The notes beneath the pieces were generated by a model that saw only the letters and a program-made list of their open reading frames with translations, ran no database searches and was not told the DNA's origin. This document shows positions 18,297 to 25,571 of a stretch of 64,000 nt of DNA, piece by piece (positions within the stretch are counted from its first letter, which is position 1; each line of letters opens with the position of its first letter). Both the position numbers and the translations under genes were made by a program. The DNA is taken from positions 248,001-312,000 of the forward strand of contig DHDP01000019.1 in assembly GCA_002399405.1 (NCBI GenBank), given 5' to 3'. This DNA comes from Treponema sp. UBA4873 (lineage in GTDB: Bacteria; Spirochaetota; Spirochaetia; Treponematales; Treponemataceae).

Positions 18297-18314
18297 GGCA
18301 TCCTCCTCTGCGGC

Positions 18315-18367
18315 AAAAAAAAGAGATCGCAGGAATACCGTTGCATAACAGTATTCCTGCGACCTCT
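18315..18367 (-). terminator. Intrinsic terminator hairpin in the leader of the amino-acid importer operon
   Basis: On the minus strand a 17-bp stem with a 12-nt loop is followed directly by eight T. One pair is G-U in minus-strand RNA and A-C in plus-strand RNA, so the minus strand is favoured. It lies about 110 nt after the ATPase gene stop and 10 nt before the importer Shine-Dalgarno. It either ends the upstream transcript or acts as an attenuator for the importer. Confidence 0.75.
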
Positions 18368-18473
18368 TTGTCTTATTCAGTAAAGATAACAAGTTTAGCG
18401 GATTTATACAAGAGGAAAAAACGCCTGATTTTACGTATTCATAATTTCCAGATTCCTTTGGCAGCCGCGTCAG

Positions 18474-19673
18474 TTATCTGCAAAGCCAATCGAGCACGTT
18501 CGTCCGTTTAATGCCGTCATAATCCGCATCAGGGTCTTCATCGAGTGTAAGCAGGAGCCGCGGATAAAAATCGCGGACGGCGCGGAGCGGGGCCAGTTCC
18601 CGTTCGAGCGTTTCTTCGTTCCTTACCGTCGCCGAAACCTGAATATAGACGCTGCCTTCTCGATTCATTGCGACAAAATCAATTTCTCCGGTTCCCATTT
18701 TTCCTGTGTATACTTCATAACCGCGCCGGATAAGTTCCAAGAATACGACATTTTCAAGAATATGACCTGCATCAAAACTTTTGTGCCCCAGGAGCATGCT
18801 CCTCATTCCGGGATCAACAACATACTGTTTTTCGAGCGTCCTCAGGTATTGCTTTCCTTTTATATCGTATCGTTTCGCTTCATACACTATATAGCTGTTC
18901 TGAAGGGCATAAAGATATTTTTCTATGGTTTTGACGTCGATTTTACGTCCGGCAGAAGTCATGGTATCTGCAATCTTTTTTGAAGAAAGAGGACTTCCGA
19001 TACTGTCGAACAGAAACCGGACGACGCTTTCAAGCATCATCGTGTCGTTTATTTTATACCGACTGATAATATCTTTTAAAACAATTGTACTGTATACACC
19101 CCGAAGATATTCCGCAGCTTCCTGCTGTGTGCTCTCTGACTGGAGTATATAGGGGAATGAACCGTTTTCTATGTATTGTCTGTATTTTTCCGTAATGGAA
19201 AGCGTATTCGATGCTGCCGACTCATATTCTTTGAACGACAGGGGAAGCATTTCGATACTTATATATCTGCCTGAAAGATATGTTGCAAGTTCTCCCGACA
19301 AAAGATACGCATTACTGCCGGTAATATACAGGTCAACATGCTCGTCAAGGAACAAACTGTCCGTTACTTTCTGAAAATCGGACACATTCTGAATTTCATC
19401 GAGAAACAGATAGGTTATCCTGTCCGGTACAAGCCGGGCTTTAATATAAGCATGAAGTTTTGCCGGATCAAGCAGTTCGGACAGAGAATAATCTTCAAAG
19501 TTCAGGGAAATAATTTGCTCCGGCTGAACGCCGTGCTCTGTAAGATACTGCTGATAAAGTATCATAACCGTCGATTTTCCGCATCGGCGTACACCGGTAA
19601 TGACCTTTATAATGTGTTTATCCTTATATAAAGCGAGATGATGGACATACGTATCCCTCGGAATGTATTTCAT
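18474..19673 (-). CDS. AAA-family ATPase with DUF4143 domain
   Basis: A 399-residue protein of the widespread AAA_14/DUF4143 group. An N-terminal P-loop domain carries GVRRCGKST (about residues 27-35) and Walker B YLFLDEIQN, with the sensor-like ITGSNAYLLSG. A winged-helix middle region follows. The C-terminal DUF4143 domain looks nuclease-like, with GEIDFVAMN and a following Gln in IQVSA where a restriction-type fold would have Lys. The family often occurs as strain-variable single genes and its function is unknown. It is flanked by two strong hairpins (18,315-18,367 and 19,714-19,765). Confidence 0.83.
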   Translation of the reverse strand: MKYIPRDTYVHHLALYKDKHIIKVITGVRRCGKSTVMILYQQYLTEHGVQPEQIISLNFEDYSLSELLDPAKLHAYIKARLVPDRITYLFLDEIQNVSDFQKVTDSLFLDEHVDLYITGSNAYLLSGELATYLSGRYISIEMLPLSFKEYESAASNTLSITEKYRQYIENGSFPYILQSESTQQEAAEYLRGVYSTIVLKDIISRYKINDTMMLESVVRFLFDSIGSPLSSKKIADTMTSAGRKIDVKTIEKYLYALQNSYIVYEAKRYDIKGKQYLRTLEKQYVVDPGMRSMLLGHKSFDAGHILENVVFLELIRRGYEVYTGKMGTGEIDFVAMNREGSVYIQVSATVRNEETLERELAPLRAVRDFYPRLLLTLDEDPDADYDGIKRTNVLDWLCR

Positions 19674-19713
19674 AGTTATAGAGTATCATTACCAGCAGAT
19701 TAATGCAATAAAA

Positions 19714-19765
19714 GGAATGTAATCCCAAAACTATACAATACTAGTATGTTTTGGGATTGCATTCC
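19714..19765 (-). terminator. Long hairpin after carB-dapF, likely terminator
   Basis: Two 18-nt arms, GGAATGTAATCCCAAAAC and its near-perfect complement with one mismatch or wobble, surround a 16-nt loop. It begins 3 nt after the carB-dapF stop. On the minus strand it is followed by TTTTATTG, a short T-run. It also stands 40 nt upstream of the DUF4143 ATPase start, so a regulatory role there is possible. Confidence 0.5.
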
Positions 19766-19767
19766 AA

Positions 19768-22700
19768 TCATATTTCAATATCGCCTTCGTACGTAAGATC
19801 GCTCTGCCCCGTAAGGTACACGGTATCGCCCGTGTATTTGACGACGAGCGTGCCGCCGCGCACTTTCACGGTGATGTTCTCGTTCATCGGACAGTATCCG
19901 TTGAGGACCGCCGCAATTGCAGCTGCGCACGCGCCCGTGCCGCACGCCGGCGTCTCGCCGTTGCCGCGCTCCCACGTGCGCATCTTGAGTTCGTTCCGTC
20001 CGACGACGCGCACAAACTCGGTGTTCGTCCTGTTCGGGAACGCTTCGTTGTTCTCGAACTGCGGGCCGACTGTCTCCAGATCGACTTTGTCGACGAATCC
20101 GCAGAAAACGACGCAGTGCGGCGTGCCGACCGAAAGGCACGTCACGTCGTATCCGGTGCCCGCGACGGTGAGCGGAACGTTGACGATTGCCTTTGCAGGC
20201 ATGCTGGCGCCGCCCTTCATGTCGACCGGTTTGAGCGTCGTCGGGAGCGATTCCGCCGTAAACTGAGGGCAGCCCATGTCGACGGTAACCGACGACACTT
20301 TTCCGTTGAGTTTGTACAGCGTGAGTTTCTTGATGCCGCTCGCCGTGTCGATTGTTAATTTTGCCGTCGGCGCGCTTTCGTCGCTTTTATCCTTTACGCC
20401 GTTAATATTATTATCGTAGAGATACTTCGCAACCGCACGGATCGCGTTTCCCGCCATCCGCCCCTCGCTGCCGTCGAGGTTGAAGAACTGCATGTACGCG
20501 TCGGCCTTGTCGCTGTTTTTGATGAGCACGAGCGAATCAGCGCCGATGCCCGCGTGCCGTTTGCAGAGGCTCACCGCGAGTCCGCCCGGATTAGTCACAA
20601 CCTGGTGCTCTGCATCGATGATGATAAAGTCGTTGCCCGTACTCTGCATCTTGTAGAAGTGCAGTTTCTCTTTCGTCTCGCGCAGCTCGTTGATGTTCAC
20701 GAGTTCGACGTTCTCCGCTGTGTAGTGGCTCATGAGGCAGTTCGCGAGCGCGTTCGCCGTGTCGATTGCGGTAAGGCACGGAATGTCGCGTTCAACCGCG
20801 TGGCGCCGCATGCGCACACTGTCCGCGCGCGGATCTCTGCCCTTTGCACTCGTCGAAACAACGTAGTCGATTTTGCCGGTGTCGAGCAGCGTGAGCAGGT
20901 TGTCGTCCGGATTCTCGTGAATTTTATTAACGACGGTGACTTCCATACCGAAGTCTCTTATCACTTCCGCAGTACCTTCCGTCGCGTACAGTTTGAATCC
21001 CATGTCGTAGAACTTGCGCGCAAGGTCGGGAATTTCGAACTGATCGGTCTTGCGAACGGTAAAGAGCACGCCGCCCGTCTTCTTCATGCGGTAGCCCGCA
21101 CCGATAAGTCCCTTGAAGATTGCTTCCTCCATCGTGGATGCAAGCCCGAGTACCTCGCCCGTCGACTTCATCTCCGGTCCCAGGTGCGTGTCGACGTCCA
21201 TGAGCTTTTCAAAACTGAACACCGGAACCTTGACCGCGAAGTACGGCGGGATGCGGTACAGCCCGGTGCCGTATCCGAAATCCTTCACTTTTTCGCCGAG
21301 CATCGCGCGCGTCGCAAGCTCGACCATCGGAACACCTGTAACCTTGCTGATATACGGAACGGTTCGCGACGAACGCGGATTCACTTCGATGATGTAGAGG
21401 TCGTTGTTGTAAATCAGATACTGAATGTTCACCAGTCCCTTCGTGCCGAGCGCAAGAGCAAGTTCGCGCGACTGCTTCAGTATTTTCTGGCGCAGGATGT
21501 CGTTGAGATTCCACGACGGATACACCGCAATCGAATCGCCCGAATGAATGCCGGTGCGCTCAATGTGCTCCATAATTCCCGGAATCAGTATGTCCTTTCC
21601 GTCGCATATTGCGTCGACCTCAAGCTCCGTTCCCATCATGTACTTGTCGACAAGCACGGGATTTTCTATTCCCTGCGCCAGAATAATCTCCATGTACTCT
21701 TTCACGTCGTCGTCGTTGAACGCGATAATCATGTTCTGACCGCCGAGAACGTACGACGGACGGAGCAGAACCGGATACGTGAGGCGGTTTGCGGATGCAA
21801 GCGCTTCCTCCGTCGTAAGGACGGTCTCGCCTTTAGGTTTGTTGATTCCGAGCTTGTCGCAGAGTGCTTCGAACCGTTCGCGGTCTTCCGCTATGTCGAT
21901 AGAATCCGCACTCGTGCCCAGAATCCTGATTCCCTGGCTGTCGAGAAATTTTGTTAATTTAATTGCAGTCTGGCCGCCGAACGCCACGACGACGCCGAAC
22001 GGCTTTTCCGTATTGATGACGCTCATGACGTCTTCCGGCGTGAGCGGTTCGAAATACAGACGATCCGACGTGTCGAAATCGGTCGAAACTGTTTCCGGAT
22101 TATTATTAATCGTGACGACGTCGTAGCCGAGTTTTTTGAGCGACCACACGCACTGAACCGACGCGTAGTCGAACTCGATTCCCTGTCCTATGCGGATAGG
22201 TCCTGAACCGAGAACGATAATCGTCCCTTTTTTACTTTTCTTATTCTTCCGTTCCTCAAGAAACACCGCTGCTTCGTTCTGCTTGTCGTAGCCGCCGTAG
22301 AAATACGGCGTCTCAGCGTTGAACTCGCCGGCGCAGGTGTCGACCATCTTGTACGTCGCGGGAATGTGCGCAAGCTTTCCTTTCGCGGCGAGAGAGGCAG
22401 CCTGTTTCGCTTCCTTCGTGTTCCCCATGCTTCCCGGAATCTTCACGCCGCTCAGGCCGGTGATAACCTTGTCGGGGAAGCCGTCCTTTTTCGCCTGAAG
22501 ATACAGCTCCGGCGTAAGCACCGCTTTACCGGCATTCACCGATTCGAGCTGCGCTTCGCGGTCAACGATGTGCCTGATTTTCGCAAGGAACCACACGTCT
22601 ATCATAGTGACGGCATGAATCTCGTCGATAGTCATGAGTCCGCGTTTGAGCGCCTCAAAAATCGCGAACAGGCGCTGGTCGGTGCACTCGCCCACGCGCT

Positions 22701-23967
22701 GTTTAATCCGTTCGTCGCTTTCTTCCGTAAACGCCTTGAGCCGCAGCGAGTTCACGCCCACTTCCGCACCGCGCGCCGCTTTCATGAGCGCTTCCTCGAA
22801 CGTGCGGCCGATCGACATGACCTCGCCGGTCGCCTTCATCTGCGTACCGAGCGTGCGCTTTGCGTAAACGAACTTGTCGAACGGAAACTTCGGCATCTTC
22901 ACGACGACGTAGTCGAGGACCGGCTCGAAACACGCCGCGGTCTTCTTAGTAACAAAGTTCGGAATCTCGTCGAGATTGTATCCTATTGCGATGAGCGTCG
23001 CGACTTTCGCAATAGGATAGCCCGTCGCCTTCGACGCTAGCGCCGACGAGCGCGACACGCGCGGGTTCACCTCGATGACCGCGTATTCGAAACTGTCCGG
23101 CTTGAGTGCAAGCTGAACGTTGCATCCGCCTTCCATTTTAAGCGAACTGATGATGTTGAGCGCCGCGGAACGCAGCATCTGATATTCCTTGTCCGCTAGC
23201 GTAACAGTCGGCGCGATGACGATCGAGTCGCCCGTGTGAACGCCGACCGGATCGAAGTTTTCCATCGAGCAGACTGTAAGCACGTTGCCGCTGTGGTCGC
23301 GCATAACTTCGAACTCAATTTCTTTCCAGCCCGATATGCATTTCTCGACAAGTATCTGGTGAATCGGAGAGCGGTGAAGTCCGTTCTGCGCAATCTCCGC
23401 AAGTTCCGCGTGATCGTTCGCAATGCCGCCGCCAGTACCGCCGAGCGTAAACGCCGGACGCACGATTGCCGGATAGCCTATTTCGCTGTCCGCAAAATCG
23501 AGCGCAGCCTTCAAATCGGTGACGACCTTCGACGGAATGCACGGCTCGCCGATGGAGAGCATCGTATCCTTGAACATCTGGCGGTCTTCAGCCTTGTCTA
23601 TCGTGTCCGGTCGCGCGCCGAGCAGCTGAACGTGGTGGCTCTCGAGAAAGCCCGATTTCGCGAGCTCCATGCTCAGCGTGAGTCCGGTCTGACCGCCGAG
23701 CGTCGAAAGCAGCGAGTCGGGCTTTTCCTTTTCGATTATCCGCTGAATCGTCTCGGGAATAAGCGGTTCAATGTAGATTGCGTCGGCCATAGAATGGTCG
23801 GTCATGAGCGTCGCCGGATTAGAATTGACGAGCACGACGCTCAGCCCCTGTTCTTTAAGAGCCTTGCACGCCTGCGTACCCGCGTAATCGAACTCCGCAG
23901 CCTGGCCGATAACAATCGGCCCCGAGCCGATGACCATTACTTTATGTATGGAAGAATTTAAAGGCAT
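19768..23967 (-). CDS. carB: Carbamoyl-phosphate synthase large subunit fused to a diaminopimelate epimerase domain
   Basis: A 1399-residue single frame. Residues 1-1100 are a complete CarB. The first ATP-grasp half starts VMVIGSGPIVIGQAAEFDYAG and the second half IIVLGSGPIRIGQGIEFDYAS; an allosteric MGS-like domain with FKLYATEGTAEVI follows. Normal CarB is about 1070 residues. Residues 1101-1399 are a full-length diaminopimelate epimerase-like domain, opening YKMQSTGNDF and carrying ETPACGTGACA (C1342). The position of the other catalytic cysteine is Ala (MAGNAIR, A1172). Genomically the epimerase part is 19,768-20,667. CarB makes carbamoyl phosphate for pyrimidines and arginine with CarA, whose stop overlaps this start by 1 nt. 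The epimerase domain would serve lysine/peptidoglycan synthesis if active. Confidence 0.9.
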   Translation of the reverse strand: MPLNSSIHKVMVIGSGPIVIGQAAEFDYAGTQACKALKEQGLSVVLVNSNPATLMTDHSMADAIYIEPLIPETIQRIIEKEKPDSLLSTLGGQTGLTLSMELAKSGFLESHHVQLLGARPDTIDKAEDRQMFKDTMLSIGEPCIPSKVVTDLKAALDFADSEIGYPAIVRPAFTLGGTGGGIANDHAELAEIAQNGLHRSPIHQILVEKCISGWKEIEFEVMRDHSGNVLTVCSMENFDPVGVHTGDSIVIAPTVTLADKEYQMLRSAALNIISSLKMEGGCNVQLALKPDSFEYAVIEVNPRVSRSSALASKATGYPIAKVATLIAIGYNLDEIPNFVTKKTAACFEPVLDYVVVKMPKFPFDKFVYAKRTLGTQMKATGEVMSIGRTFEEALMKAARGAEVGVNSLRLKAFTEESDERIKQRVGECTDQRLFAIFEALKRGLMTIDEIHAVTMIDVWFLAKIRHIVDREAQLESVNAGKAVLTPELYLQAKKDGFPDKVITGLSGVKIPGSMGNTKEAKQAASLAAKGKLAHIPATYKMVDTCAGEFNAETPYFYGGYDKQNEAAVFLEERKNKKSKKGTIIVLGSGPIRIGQGIEFDYASVQCVWSLKKLGYDVVTINNNPETVSTDFDTSDRLYFEPLTPEDVMSVINTEKPFGVVVAFGGQTAIKLTKFLDSQGIRILGTSADSIDIAEDRERFEALCDKLGINKPKGETVLTTEEALASANRLTYPVLLRPSYVLGGQNMIIAFNDDDVKEYMEIILAQGIENPVLVDKYMMGTELEVDAICDGKDILIPGIMEHIERTGIHSGDSIAVYPSWNLNDILRQKILKQSRELALALGTKGLVNIQYLIYNNDLYIIEVNPRSSRTVPYISKVTGVPMVELATRAMLGEKVKDFGYGTGLYRIPPYFAVKVPVFSFEKLMDVDTHLGPEMKSTGEVLGLASTMEEAIFKGLIGAGYRMKKTGGVLFTVRKTDQFEIPDLARKFYDMGFKLYATEGTAEVIRDFGMEVTVVNKIHENPDDNLLTLLDTGKIDYVVSTSAKGRDPRADSVRMRRHAVERDIPCLTAIDTANALANCLMSHYTAENVELVNINELRETKEKLHFYKMQSTGNDFIIIDAEHQVVTNPGGLAVSLCKRHAGIGADSLVLIKNSDKADAYMQFFNLDGSEGRMAGNAIRAVAKYLYDNNINGVKDKSDESAPTAKLTIDTASGIKKLTLYKLNGKVSSVTVDMGCPQFTAESLPTTLKPVDMKGGASMPAKAIVNVPLTVAGTGYDVTCLSVGTPHCVVFCGFVDKVDLETVGPQFENNEAFPNRTNTEFVRVVGRNELKMRTWERGNGETPACGTGACAAAIAAVLNGYCPMNENITVKVRGGTLVVKYTGDTVYLTGQSDLTYEGDIEI

Positions 23968-25442
23968 TATTTAGTACTCCCGGATTTTTTCACCGCTTTT
24001 GCTTTCACAGACTTTACTGATTTCACAGATTTACGAACTTTTACCACAGCAGAAGATTTTTTCGCAGCAGGTTTTCCCGCTGCAGCCGAAGTTCTCCCCC
24101 GTTTTCCCGGACTGCTCCGGTGTCCCGCCGCTGCACGGAGGCGTTTTGTCTCATGAGTCGTTTTTATCGTCGAACGGAAAGACAAAATCGCGTCGACAGC
24201 TTTGAACGGCGCCTTGAAGTTTTTGAAGTAGTCGTGGTCGTTAATAAGGCTGATGAAATCGTCGAACAGAAAGTTCAGATCAAGCGGACCGCAGGAAGCT
24301 TCAGGATGAAACTGCACGCTGAACGCGGGAATATCAGTGTACGTGATTCCTTCGCAGGTGCCGTCGTTCGTATTCACGAAGCTCAGCACCGCACCGCGCG
24401 GCAGACTCCCGTTCTCGACCGCATATCCGTGGTTCTGACTTGAAATGTACACGCGCCCCGTCGAAAGCTGCTTCACCGGCTGATTCGCACCGCGGTGTCC
24501 GTACTTGAGCTTCATCGTCTCGGCGCCGCGTGCAAGCGCAAGAATCTGATGCCCCAGACAGATGCCGAAAATCGGTTTACCCGACCTGCACAGCACTTTT
24601 AGATTTTTAATAATTTCAGTGTTTTCGGCGGGATCGCCGGGGCCGTTCGTAAGCATGATGCCGTCGGGATTCTGCGCGAGAATCTCCTGCGCGGTAGCCG
24701 TGCACGGCATGGTAACGACATCCGCACCGCGTTTCAAAAGCTCCCGCCTGATGTTCGCTTTCGCTCCGAAATCCCAGAGGACGACTTTTTTCCCTTTGCC
24801 GTTTTTCATCGCCTCGACGGGATTGTTAAGCTTCGTGCCGTCCCTGCGGATGGGAACCGCCCGGTACTTTTCAGCCTCCGCAAACACGACATCCGCGGGC
24901 TCCTGAATTTTGTCCGCGTTGCAGGTTACAGCTTTGACCGCGTCGATGATTCTGTACGCCCTGATTTCACGCAGCAGTTTCGCCTTTGCCTTCGGATCGT
25001 CGAGCGCCGCGAACTCTTTCTTCGCCTCGTCAGAATCGCCTGCAATAAGACGCGCGTTCATAACGCCCGCTTCGCGCAGAACTTTCGTGAGCCGGCGGGT
25101 ATCAATATCGTAAAGACCTATAATGTTGTTGGATTTCAGAAAGGAATCAATGGTGCCCTGACATCGGAAATTGGAAGGAATCTCGCACCAGGAACGGACA
25201 ATATAACCGCGCACGTGACTTTGAGCGCTCTCAAAATCGTGGGGGATAACACCGTAGTTCCCGTTCAAAGGAAACGTCTGGGTGACTATCTGCCCGTAAT
25301 AACTGGGATCCGTGAGTGTCTCAAGATACCCCGTCATACCAGTCGTAAACACAGCTTCCCCGGTTATACACCCGGCAGCGCCAAAACTTTTTCCTTCAAA
25401 GACAAGTCCGTTGGCCAGGACAAGGCACGCTTTAGTATTCAT
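23967..25442 (-). CDS. carA: Carbamoyl-phosphate synthase small subunit with basic C-terminal tail
   Basis: Glutaminase subunit that feeds ammonia to CarB. The amidotransferase nucleophile is C295 in GICLGHQ and the triad is completed by H379/E381 in FHPEAS. Residues 1-425 cover the whole family length, although there are extra residues near 135-215 compared with typical CarA. Residues about 428-491 are an added tail rich in Lys, Arg, Ala and Ser with a repeated SVK unit, resembling histone-H1-type tails. The ATG has no Shine-Dalgarno; TATAAT stands 11 nt upstream (25,454-25,459), suggesting a near-leaderless transcript. It overlaps carB by 1 nt. Confidence 0.92.
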   Translation of the reverse strand: MNTKACLVLANGLVFEGKSFGAAGCITGEAVFTTGMTGYLETLTDPSYYGQIVTQTFPLNGNYGVIPHDFESAQSHVRGYIVRSWCEIPSNFRCQGTIDSFLKSNNIIGLYDIDTRRLTKVLREAGVMNARLIAGDSDEAKKEFAALDDPKAKAKLLREIRAYRIIDAVKAVTCNADKIQEPADVVFAEAEKYRAVPIRRDGTKLNNPVEAMKNGKGKKVVLWDFGAKANIRRELLKRGADVVTMPCTATAQEILAQNPDGIMLTNGPGDPAENTEIIKNLKVLCRSGKPIFGICLGHQILALARGAETMKLKYGHRGANQPVKQLSTGRVYISSQNHGYAVENGSLPRGAVLSFVNTNDGTCEGITYTDIPAFSVQFHPEASCGPLDLNFLFDDFISLINDHDYFKNFKAPFKAVDAILSFRSTIKTTHETKRLRAAAGHRSSPGKRGRTSAAAGKPAAKKSSAVVKVRKSVKSVKSVKAKAVKKSGSTK

Positions 25443-25453
25443 ACTAAAGCATT

Positions 25454-25459
25454 ATTATA
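25454..25459 (-). promoter_or_regulatory. -10 box of carA
   Basis: A perfect TATAAT on the minus strand, 11 nt before the carA ATG. No clear -35 is present; TGTTCA is the best candidate at 17-nt spacing. Confidence 0.5.
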
Positions 25460-25520
25460 CATATTTAATGGAGTAATGAACACCCCTTTTTTACGAATTC
25501 TGCATAAATATAAATCAGAA

Positions 25521-25534
25521 TGCATAGATATGCA
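25521..25534 (-). promoter_or_regulatory. Palindrome upstream of carA, possible operator
   Basis: TGCAT-AGAT-ATGCA is a perfect inverted repeat about 60 nt upstream of the carA -10 box. A further TGCAT half-site occurs at 25,501. It could be an arginine or pyrimidine regulator site, but it does not match the classical ARG box well. Confidence 0.25.
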
Positions 25535-25539
25535 AAAAA

Positions 25540-25562
25540 CGGATTTGCCGGCCGTTTCCGGC
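25540..25562 (-). terminator. Hairpin after the chemoreceptor gene
   Basis: CCGGCC-GGAAAC-GGCCGG on the minus strand, starting about 10 nt after the chemoreceptor stop. A run of six T follows about 9 nt later. A plausible but imperfect terminator. Confidence 0.45.
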
Positions 25563-25571
25563 CGGAAAGTA

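Noticed and set aside
18296..18480. T-box or other named riboswitch before the amino-acid importer
   Set aside because: A terminator is present, but I see no T-box sequence or other conserved riboswitch core.
20554..21957. Long plus-strand frame of 467 codons inside carB
   Set aside because: It lies antisense to the conserved second half of CarB, has no family-like sequence and reflects the GC-rich codon pattern of the real gene.
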